NCBI RefSeq assembly: GCF_036884655.1
Contig: NC_088357.1
Span: 9,802,501 to 9,866,500, forward strand
Source: Musa acuminata AAA Group
Taxonomy: Eukaryota; Streptophyta; Magnoliopsida; Zingiberales; Musaceae
Reading direction: 5' to 3'
Length of the DNA stretch: 64,000 nt
Below the pieces are notes generated by a model that was given only the letters and a program-made list of their open reading frames with translations, had not been told where the DNA came from and searched no databases. Below are positions 51,401 to 63,700 of the stretch, one piece after another (within the stretch, counting starts at the first letter, position 1; every line of letters starts with the position of its first letter). Position numbers and translations under genes: made by a program.

Positions 51401-54400
51401 ACTGAGTACATTGAAAGCATGTAGTAAGTACTAATTAGTAATTACCATCATATATGTGCATGCAAAACACAAATTTGCAATGCAAATGTTCACATCTATG
51501 ATTTTGTTCAACAACTTGTTGGTTGGTTGTTAAATAATATATTAGTCCTTATCTTTTCTTCTGCTTTTAATTTTTATTTTATGCTTACAGGTTTATTACA
51601 TGTTGGATCCCGATAATGGTGCTAAGTACTTGAATTTTTCAGGCTGTGGTAAATCCTTTAACTAAACACTTTTACTCTCCGGGATGCCTAGAATATAAGG
51701 CTGATATTTGTTCTTAGTTTTTCTTTAAAATTGGATGTCTTCTCAAATCATACCCTCTTGCAAAATGCTTTGTTTGGATGCCTCTGGACCAAGTATTGTA
51801 GTTTTGATTGCACATGTCAGCAGGGGTTCAAACATATGGCGCCATAATTTTATCGGCATGAACCATGCTATAACATCCAATTTTTGGTTTGTCTGCTTGC
51901 ATAGGTCAATGCAGATTAGTATGCGATAGAAATCCCATTCTAGATAGTTATTGATGTGGCCTCATTCCGTGATATTCCAATCCCTGCTGTAGACAATACA
52001 ATGTGGTGATTGGCTAGATACTATGAATGTCAGCTAGTTTATCCCTTGCTATGAGCCATGTTGGTGAACATTGAACTAGACCACGCCAGTTGCATTGATT
52101 TGAGCTGTCTTTCATGTCCTTTTAAATAACATGGTGTCTTCTTCCCTTTTTAATTGTAGTTCTTATAGTATCCACTGTAGAGCTTCCCAGAGTATCCACT
52201 GTATATCTTGAATGATCAAGTAAGCTTGTAGCAGGAAATATTTAGTCTTTGAAGTTCAGTTATTTGGAATGTGAGGTGAATGGTACTACTATCATTTTCT
52301 TTTGCAAAAGAATCAGATACACAGAAATTTCATTTTCATGATGAGATTCTGCTTGCATGTTTGTAATGAATGAATGATAATGCTGTAATAAAAATGGTCC
52401 ATATTATGGTAATATGGACCCATTTTTATACCATAATTATCCTTAAAATATTCAATTGCATGTAGGATATTTGGAAATCTGACTATGTTTATTTTGCAGG
52501 CAACATTTTTGCTTCATTAATTTCGTTTGAAGTTTCAGTTAGTTTCTGATGATAGAGTTCCTTAAATAATATTCAAAATTGTTAATTTAATAGAAATAAA
52601 TCCAAGCCATTTCCACTTTGTAGAGATATTAACTCGACTTCGGAGTGCCCTGTCCTTCCCTTGTATTCTCATCATTTGGACATAGGATCCTGGAGTGGGG
52701 AAATGAAGACAGTAGCTAAGATCCTTTGTATTGCAGCATTCGGTTGAGTTTTGGTTCTCCAGTAGTTGACTTCAAAAGCTAAAAGCTATTAGTTAGATTA
52801 TATTGTTAGAGACAAGGAAACAAGAGCCAATATTGTCATCATAACTGAACTTCCATCGGTCTTGCTACTAATACATTTTTATTCCTCTTGTGACTTCATA
52901 TACCCATAAGTAGTCATGGTACAGTCACATCTGAAATTCCTATTATGTCAAAATAGCAGGCATATTCTTTGTGAACTTCCATAGAGAAAGATCAAATGAC
53001 ACTATACAAATATGGCCCTTGTTCATTTATTTCTGAGACTGTTTTTGCTTTAAATTTTTTCAAATGCATCTATATCCATTGATTTTTTTATCTTTTGGTT
53101 CTATAATTTACTTTTCTTTTTTACCTGTTTATTCATTTAAAATTTTACTTAATTTTTTTGGTCTTATCCAGGAAATACATTAAACTGCAATCACCCTGTC
53201 GTCATGGAACTTATTCTTGACAGTTTAAGACATTGGTGAGTTCTAACATTGATTTTAATTTAGACCTGCATATTTATATTGGTTTGAAGTCCTAAATTAT
53301 GTGCTTCATTGGTGGCTCCTTTCTTGTACGTGGCATTCCAAATATTATCCTTTATGTTAGATAAGCATTGTGTCTAATGCTTGATATTTCTCAAAATTCT
53401 CAGTAGTTCTTATATGGAATAACTTCTTATAGTTGTTGCTTCTGTCGTACTGACCGTCACTACTTTTAATTATTTGAAATTTCAGGTCGTCCATGTTTTT
53501 CTCTTCTTTTATTTCCATGTAACCACTTGCTTTTTTATTTCATTTTCTTTTCTTTATCTCTTTTTTATGTTATCTCAAATTCAAAGGACCTTTTGGCAAG
53601 AAATATTGATGGATTTCAATGGTATTTGAATATTATCTTTGTAGAGGAACTGACAGATGATCTTTTCAGGGTATTGCTTGCAAACTTCTTGATAATGTTT
53701 TAATTTTAACCTTTTCATGTACATGTAGAACCAGTTTGCTGTTGATGCAAGTTACTTCTATCATATTGTTTTTAGATCATATATCACTGGAGTCATGATG
53801 CATTCTTTACTTCTTGTTTCATATTTCCTCCCTTAAGTTACATGAATCTACAACAATAGCATGGCTGAAAGTCCTGAATGTGTTTGCTACATGTATTTTT
53901 TATATGAATCAGATAATCCATATCATCTGTTGATGAGATGCACTGTGACTGTTGTCCTTATTATTTGGCTCATCTTCTCTAAACCTGCCTTTTCTATGAC
54001 ACTTATTACAGGATTGATTTCTTCCTTATTCTTGGTGCACTCTGCAGTCCTTTTTTAGACATGTCATTGGTGTCATGATAACCTTTTCCTTGTCTCGCTT
54101 TTTTTTTTTAATGTCATGACTTGTTTTAGGTAATAACCTTTCGTTTTCAGCATCAGCATAGATACACTAAGTTATCTGTATGATATTCTTAAATGATGAA
54201 CATTGTCCTATAACGCGTATTCAGTTTCTGGCTAATACTATAGAACTTCCTTTTTATAGGTATTCAGTGATCAGATAACATACCAAATAACTTTATTCAT
54301 TCATGTGTTCTATTCTATTTATACATGGTTTACCCTTAAGTTTTCCCCCTTTGTTGAATTTTCCATCCAAAGGTAGTATAAGCGGATGTTTTTTAGTACT

Positions 54401-54571
54401 CTTGACCAAAATATGCAATTTCGAATAATACCGCCCGGTACGGGCGGTACGTACCGGTCCGTCAGCTTACCTTACTGAGCGAAACGAAATAAAAATAATA
54501 TATATATATATATATACGAGGCGACGTTACCCCGCGTGGGAGAAGGAAAAGGCGACGTCGCCTTTTATAAA

Positions 54572-54661
<90 letters not shown>

Positions 54662-54729
54662 GAGGCGATGCGACGTCGCCCCGCGTGGGAGAAGGAAAAG
54701 GCGACGTCGCCGAGGCGATGCGACGTCAC

Positions 54730-54770
<41 letters not shown>

Positions 54771-57700
54771 GCGGTATACTGAACAGTATACCGCTCGGTA
54801 TACAGTTTCGTACCGTATCGAGCGAACGTCGAAACTTCGGTATGGTACGAAATTGCATACCTTGCTCTTGACTGTAATTTGTTAATTTCTTTTTTCTTGA
54901 TATGGTTCCATTCATATATTTAGTATTATCCCTGTTTGAACAGAAGCTTTGGATCCTTAGGATACTTGCTCTTGCCATAGTTTCAATTTGAGTTAAATCT
55001 TTGAACTAGAATCCTGTTGCTAGCAAATAATATATGCTATAATATTTTAGTTTTCCTATTTTTTAATGATTGGTCCAAATACTTCTGTTTGATTGGTGGT
55101 TGATAGCTTTCTTTTTCTGGATTTATGACATTTACCACCTGGAGTTCTTCCTTGTTGATCTTGCATCTGCTCTAGGCTGCTTATATTTTCATGCTCTTGG
55201 AGTGGCTATACATTTCTCTTCTTTCTTATCAAGGTGAAGTGTTAAAAACATTCTCTAGATGTACATATCCTCATCGTGTTCCATATTCTGGAGTGGTCTC
55301 ACTCTCACATATCCAAATTCAAGAAGAATTATGTTAGTACTTATTGCTTGGTACCTGTAGAATCTCTGTGTACTGAAAACCTCAATGATTTCTTCTCCCA
55401 GTGGTGACCTTAATTGTCATGTGATCTAAATTCTAAAGTATTGTAGTCAAATTTGTCGCTCTAAGAGTCACAATGGTTACATCCATGCAGTGGTGCATGG
55501 TCTGAACTCTGAATAAGGGATTAAAATTTCAGTCTGATATCAGTTCAACAACCAGTCAGACCAATATATACTGCTATATCGGGTGGTATACTAACCCATA
55601 TCATCTTGTGTAAGTGGGAAAAAATAATGAAAAACTGTATACCAATTGTTTATGACCTATATGATCCTATGCAGGTCCTTGGTTGGAATGGGAAATATGG
55701 GTCCTTACAGACCATACAACTGAAGCTTTAATCCTTCGTCTAAGGATTATTTTATAAAGTCTGATTCATGACCACCTGAGCTTCATCAACATCATATCTA
55801 TTTTGTTTTAAGGCAAGACAGTTAATGTTTATTTTATGAAATTCTGGGGGTATGTTTCCAACTAATTTCAAGTTTGTCAAAATGTTTATCTTATTATTTT
55901 TAACTTTGTGCATAATGGAGAAAAATAACCTCCACTTGGAGAATATCACAGTTAAATACTTCTATGCCACCTCCATAAGTATTTGAGCTTGGAACTACTA
56001 TAAAGAAAGAGAGCATTAGGTTAACATCTAATTCATCAAAATTTTTATGTAGTGATGTGAATGCAAATTTAAGTTCCTTGCTTTTATCTGCAAACTGAAT
56101 ATCTTTTACCTTCATAGTTAGCATTTTAGATGCATATTGCTTCTGTTGTTGATAAAATTTGTAATAAATTTCAAGAATTTATATCCATATAGTATTGGAA
56201 ATTCTATGTTTAGTTGTCTTAGCTGTTTCTCTGACTGATGTTCATATGTGATGGTCCTGTATAAGGGTTAACGAGTACCATGTCGATGGATTCCGGTTTG
56301 ACCTTGCAAGTATTCTTTGCCGAGGGACCGATGGTTCTCCTCTTAATTCACCTCCATTAGCCAAGGTTCTTTTCATCCTTATTATTCATGATTTTCTTTT
56401 GAGCTAAGTTAATATATCTATTTTGTCATATAATATGTTATTACTGGTTTTATCTATTTTGGAAGATTGCTGAGAATTTATATATGTTGATTGTTGGCAA
56501 TTAACGTGTGCTAATCTCCTTTGTTAAAAGCTAACTATTGATGTTCAATGAATTGAACTTTTGAATTCAATCTACATATTATTGTTTTCCTAATTCTTCA
56601 GTAGACAATTACTGTAACACCTAGCTCAGTAGATACATTGTCCATACTCTATAACAAGGTTTGTCGTACCACAGTGTATCGCTCGGTATGATCGGTATGT
56701 ACCAATCTGACAGGGGACCAATACAAGTGGTATATTGATATGCCCCCATGTACCATATATTAGTATGCTCGGTATGGCTTGATACGTACCATACAGATAG
56801 CTAGTTGGTATATCGGTACGGATCGGTAAGATGAACCATGCTCTACAATACCAGGATATGGTGCTTGAAATAGTATCACTGAGGTTGTTATGACAGGTTT
56901 TGTCCAATGCTTTACAGGCTGTCACCTCATGACCAAATTGTTGTGTTAGTTGTCAACAAGATTTTGTGCAAAAATTAAAGATATTAACTACAAACAAGGT
57001 TTGCGATTTCGGTACTGGACCCTTGGTGATCGCTGATTGACTAGTTTGGGTCTGGTATGAACTGGTGTAATGACACATAATCTGTCAATGGTACCAAAAG
57101 GTGGGAGGAAGAGAAAAAGAAGAGGACGAGGAGGAGAAAGAGAGGAGGTGTTACAGAAGATGAGGAGGCAGTAGAGAGAAGAGTAAGAGGAGATGATGAC
57201 AAAGGAGAAGAGGAGGCAACAACCTCCAAGGTGGAGGATGAGGAGGAGAGGGATGCTCCCAGCCAGTGGCATACAACGTAGGTAACAAGAGACAGGCACA
57301 TGGTTTTATTTTTAAGGTTAAAGACGAGTAATTGGAACCGGCTTACTAGGTGATAAGCCCGGTTCACTAGGTGTGAGCTCCATTCACAGAACTTATCGGA
57401 CAGTGGTCCCTGTTCACAGGGCCCTCAGGGCAGTGAGTTCTACACCTCATGTGGACCGCCCAAAATTGGATGATCTGTTTTTGCCAGTTCATGCCTGGAC
57501 CAGTGAATATCGGTTGGGTTGTACTGGTCAGGTCAAAATTGTATTCCTTGACTGCAGGTTCTATGCTCAGAGCTGTTGTAATTGAGTTAAAAGTAGTGGC
57601 ATGCCAGCACTTAAACATTAGAGTTTTTTGATAAAAGATTGAGGTTGTAACTTGTAAATACTGTAAGACAGACCTTCAGCATGGTTCTATTTGTAATCTC

Positions 57701-60700
57701 TAAAGGGTTTGTTGGGACTTGGGAGTAAGATTTTAAATCTTATTGGATGCTTTACTGGTTGGAAATAAACTCCCTTATAGAAGCTATTAATGATCAAATA
57801 AAAAAAGAAAAAAATCATATCATAGGGCCCATGATTGAAGGTTATATTCCCCTTATGCTTGTCTTCTTTTTCATGTTGTCCTTGTCCTTGTCTTTTCCTA
57901 CAGCTATGCTGTGGCAATCCGAGGTCAGCCAGAGCCTTATCCTTCTCTTACCATCTCTTTCCTTCTATTTGGAGCTGAGAGATAGAGTCTGAAGAAATTG
58001 TGATTTATGAATCATGAACAGTGAACCCTGAGTTTGAGATTGGATCTATCCCTCTTTAGAATTGAATCAACAGACATGTATAAAGATCCTTGTCTAGTTT
58101 TAGGTTGGTTTGGACCCAAAACATACATAAACATTAGAATGATGGGGTTCATAGCATGTTAGCATGTGACACATTCCCTCATTGACCAGTGTGTGCTGCC
58201 ATTCCTTCTCGAAAATCACTTGCCCACCTCTTTGTTATCAATAACATCCAAGACTGTCCAATCCTGTTTCTCTGTAGAACCTTTTGTAATTTTTAGGTTT
58301 AATGACCCCTAATCAATTTTTAGGATTCATTTTTGAACAAAACAAATCAGCTTTCTCGATATTAGCACTCATGCTTCCCATTTCCATGAAATGGCTCTTT
58401 TCCCTTAATCAATTGGATTCACAAGCCAACTTGAAGAAGAAAATATGATATAGAATGAAGTGATATTATTGGTTGTACGATCCAAGGACCTTGATAGGTG
58501 GGATTGAATCTTTGGGTCCTTTTATTTTGAATGTATAGGAGAACAGTTGTGATTAAATGTATAGACTGGATAAAAATCTGCTTGACAGCCCACTAGTTGG
58601 CCGCACAGGATCATTTCAAATTTGGTTGGAATTGATAAAGATCTGGCAGTTCTGGCTAATATGGATGATTCAAAATCACAACTGGACTTGGTTATCGATT
58701 CCCCAGTCCAGATTGGATTTGTCGTTCCTGCTACCTCGGGGTCATGGTTCAAAATTTTGATACCGGATCCCAAAACTGATGGTGGCTGGACTGGTATGGG
58801 TCTGATTGTTACTGGCGTATTGACACACTGTACTCTGGTGTAACGGTTGACAATGAGAAGGGAAGAGGGGAGGAGGAGAAAGAAAATTGGAGGATGGAGT
58901 GGAGGTGGAGAAGGAGAGGAAAAAGTTTCATCTGCATGCTGGTTCAAGCTTGGGGCAATAAGTATCTCAGGGTAAGCACTGGTCCTAGCAAAATTTGAAT
59001 CCGTGTCTCATGTTTGATAGGTTGCTTTTGTTGTCTACTAATTTGATCAGCTTTGGTTTTGCCAAAATGGAGTAGTTGCACGTTTGTTTGTGGTGTTTGA
59101 TTCTAATTGTCTGCTTGAGGATTAATTGTAGAGAGCAAAATTGTAGATTTTCTGTCCTTAATGTATGTATAACTTAATTGATTTGTTTGAAAGATGTGGT
59201 CACATACTGATAATGGGTTTAATCATATCAACTCACTTCTGAATAAAGATTTTGATTCTTTATTTACATTACTATCTTTGGTATCCAACTAGTTTCCTGT
59301 GAGGTTGGTGATATTAGAGATTTCCAAAACTACAGGACGAGGGAACACTGAAATTTTTTTTGCGTAAGCTAATAGATAGCAAATTACAATTCTGTATTCC
59401 TGGCCCATTCACTGTTAACATACTTGTTAATTTATTGGGATAAGTGTACATAAAAGGTACTTATCTTGAGGTGAAAGTGATATTGTAGTTGCAACTTAAA
59501 AGATTCGTTCAGCTAATATCTGAGAACATAACTGGAGTAGTGTTTGATCAGTTACGTTTGAGAATGCTAGTACACCAAAGAGTTAGTTCAAGTAATTCTC
59601 TCTTGTTGGTTTGATCAATATGCATACTGTGATTTGTCTGTTTTTTTTATCATTTCAGTCTTGCTGGAGTCTATATCTTTGGTTCGCAATTTGCATAGGA
59701 TTGTACCTCTGTAGGAGTACTCATGTTCTATTGTTTATTCTGGTTATCATTTATTATTGTGGTTTTTGGATAAATTTCTGAGAATGCTATAGAGTTATAT
59801 AAGCACTACCATATAATTTTTTCACTTGACAGTTGTGATTTGACTCACAGGCAATTGCTAAAGATGCTGTACTTTCAAGGTGTAAGATAATTGCTGAACC
59901 ATGGGACTGTGGAGGACTTTATCTTGTGGGAAATTTTCCAAATTGGGACCGGTAAAACCTTCATTACTTCCAACAAAATTTGGTTAATGTTGAAACTAAA
60001 ACCATTGTATATACATGAACAAACATGCTTTTCTTTATTTGGAGCTAGTGATTTAAAAAGACGCACAGGCGCTCGGGTGAGATAAGGCGAGACCTAAGTG
60101 CCTCACATGGTAGCCGGGCGACGTGCTTCAGTGAAGTGTTGTCTAGGCACTCGCCTAAACCCAGGCGTCGAGCGCCTCGGGCGAGTGCCTGATTGAAGCA
60201 AAGCAACTAAACTAGATAATCAACTCTGGTTCGATTGAATAGTAGCTTAGTGGGTTCGATTGAACCAACTAAGCAAAACAATAAAACCCCATTCCCCCAC
60301 TCTTCGCATGACGCGGACCTATAAACCCTACTTCATCGCCCTGACACACCTCTGTTCCCACCACTGCCTTTGTGCACAACCGCTACCTCCGCCACCGACG
60401 CACAAGTCTGACGCTTCCTATACTATTGTTGGACAAGTCCGAAGGTTGACATGCCTTCCTTTGAACCTGTTCCTTCAATAATTCTTGGAGCTTTGTATAG
60501 TTTTAACATCAATGGTACCAAATACCTTAAGTTTGGAATCCTTTCTTATTGGTTTTTTATCCTACAAGATAGGCAATTATTGAGAAACAAATTGTGACTG
60601 CCTCTGTGCCTCAACTCGAGTAGATTCTGATTCATATTTCCGAAACCTTAAATTTCTCTCTTTCAATAATTAAACTTTTCATATTAAAGATTAATAGATA

Positions 60701-63700
60701 CTAATCTCCATCTCTAGTTGCAGTTTCTAGGATGAACATTGAATTGTGATGCATATTTGTGAATTGTGTGTTATTTTGTGCCATACTATAAAATTCCTAG
60801 TTTTAATGATCTGCACAGATGTTGAAAACATCTTGGGGTATTTATTACATACTTGTACAAAGAATTTTGTCACACAAAAGACATTCTCTTTGTATGATGT
60901 GGATTCTGGTGTTGGTGTGAGACAAGTTTCCGAGGGTTGATGATGCGATGGCTGGACCACAAATTAGTTCTATTGTAATCTATATTTTCAAATATGCCTA
61001 TGTTATGTGAAAACATTTTCCAATATCTGGTTTCCAAGAATGTCTTTTCAAGGATCTCTTTCAACTATGTCTTCCAGGTGGGCCGAATGGAATGGAAAGT
61101 ACCGTGATGATATTCGAAGATTCATGAAGGTGATATATTGAAAGTTATGCTAAATGTAGTCACAGTTATTTCTAAAATTAAAAGTCAATGCATTAGCAAA
61201 GTACCTTATCTTATGATGTATACCAAGTTGTCCATCTTACTAAGGTTTTGTTTTTAAAAAAATTGCTATATTGATGACCAATAGAAAAACATTACTGTTA
61301 GGGTCAATAAGTCGGATAAAGATTGTCAGATTTGGGTGTTATTAAGGTCATATTATGTTGCATATAGTGTTGTTACTTGCTAAATGTGGTTCATTGTAAT
61401 TGTCATGGTGTCTTGTTCATTGTAGTTGGCATGATGTTGGCCTCCATGTCAAATAAGTATTTGTTTGGAACAATATTTTCTATCTATGCAGTTTATGATA
61501 TAAGTTGTTTATTACCAGTTTTCAGCAATTAATAATAAGTACTTCATTTAGGTATTTAAAATTGTGTACAAGCAGTCCTTTGTAGGAGGGATATGATTTG
61601 CATTTGAAACAATGGCTACATCAATCATTTCTTCTACTTGAGACTATCTTGTCATTGGATATAGTGGTTCTATCCCAGTCCAATAGATTAGTGAAAGTGG
61701 TACAGGACTTTTACCCTTGGCTTTCATTATTGTTCAGTAGGTTATCTTTCATGGTACATTTGTTTAGTCTTTGGCATCACCTAAAACCATGGAAACTTCT
61801 TAAGTTCTTATAAGTACATTTCTGTTTCTGAAAGCTGTCATGTAATAACTTTTGCCTTGGAAGGATAAAAAAGAATTCCTGATTTCTTTTCACTCAATTT
61901 AACATAAATGAAAGCGATAATTTATATTTTTGCTTCCAATCAATAGTGGTGTGTTTGTCTCACTGTGAATGTTCTCTTAAAATATATCCTTCTGTATTGG
62001 TCGATCCAGAAGTAAAAAAATTGTCCTTTTTCTTGTTAAATGTCTGGATATACTTTATTGCAGGGTGATTGTGGTATGAAAGGGACCTTTGCAACTCGTA
62101 TATCTGGATCTGCTGACCTCTACCAGGTATCTCATATACATGAATGTTAAATTTTACATCATTTCTGTTATGTTTTGCCTATGTATTTCTAGTATGTAGT
62201 AGGTACATGCTCATTTTTGAAGTTTGGTTACAGAAAGGGAGTGTATTTATCAAATCCAACAGTAAAGTTCTGAGTTTTTCATACTGTTTCGAATGAATCT
62301 TGAGCCAGTGCATGCTGGAAACCCAGATATGGGGATTCCAAATTGCATCAGCCAAGACTTTAAAACTAAGACAAATAAAGATTTTTTAATTGACCCATGC
62401 CTTTCTTGCTCCAAGTTTTGTTAAATATCAAATGACTTATAGAACTTCTATCGTCTGTGGCTTAGAGCTTTGAACAAGAATATCGATTTGTCACTACTCT
62501 ACACTGGAGAAGATACTAGAGAAAAGAGGTAGCGGAAAGTGTGAACACAAGATGCAGGAAGTAGGAAAAATGAAGAAGTCACAATACCTTTTGAGGGCTG
62601 AATCATCATGTTACTTCTCGGTCTTGGAGATAAGACTGGTGGCAAATTGAAAAGGTTGAGGTGATTGATTTGGCCTTTTTACTGGAAAAGTGGCTGAATC
62701 TTAAATGATTGGCCAAATCATTATAACCTTTAGTTGATCTAATATTGCAAAGGAAGATTACATAAACTGTAAATTCATTTAATTTATTTTAGATCGATGC
62801 AGGAAATAAAGCATCATAACTTTATTATGCAAGATTGAATAGCATAGGGTGACAACATTGCAACTCAAAGATCAATATTTGAAATTATCATTGCTTTACA
62901 GTTTAAACTTGTTTTCCATTTCACCTCGGTAGTAAGTTGGGTTTACAGAAGTATGCCACTTTATAATTAAATAGTTCACATGCTTACCTTCTAGTAGTTA
63001 CTTCAGATTATAAACCCTAATCATCATATGTTCATTGACATTTAGGACAGAATCCTCGAGTTCAGTTTAACTCCTAAAGAAGGCATCTTGTTGTGTTTTT
63101 GAAAAGAAAAAAAAAGCACAATGCTTCATTTATTCTCTGTAGTTGACAGTGATCATTTGATTGTTTCTCATATAAACTTGTCTAATAGGTGAACAAGCGC
63201 AAACCCTACCACAGTATCAATTTTGTGATAGCACATGATGGGTTTACACTGTGTGATCTTGTTTCTTACAATTTCAAGGTAATCAAAGCAAATACTATAA
63301 AGTTAATTCAAATACTTTGGAATGTAGAATCCCGACAATTAATGTTTCTTGTTACTTGTTGGGCATATAGCATAATGATGCTAACGGGGAAGGTGGCAAA
63401 GATGGAAGCAATGACAATTTTAGCTGGAATTGTGGTGTTGAAGGTAAATGTTACATCCCATACTTCTATAAATCATTAAATCTTAAATTAAAAATAATTT
63501 CTTTTAGCTAGGAGAACCAGGACATGCTGAAGTTCAAGTTTAGCTGATGTTTTTTTGTTTTCTCTTGAGAAAATTATTTTGTAGATCAATGATGCCATTT
63601 AAGTACTGCTCTTGTTATCAATCTGGTCTTCTATATCTACTATGTACAATGTAAAAGATATAGATGGTGTCTTCATGTCTTATTTCTGATGCTAGTGCAA

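Noticed and set aside
54536..54978. ORFs of alternating Tyr-Ile
   Set aside because: Direct translation of TA arrays.
57041..57367. Ser/Leu-rich minus-strand ORFs
   Set aside because: Translation of the purine-rich middle of a family C repeat.
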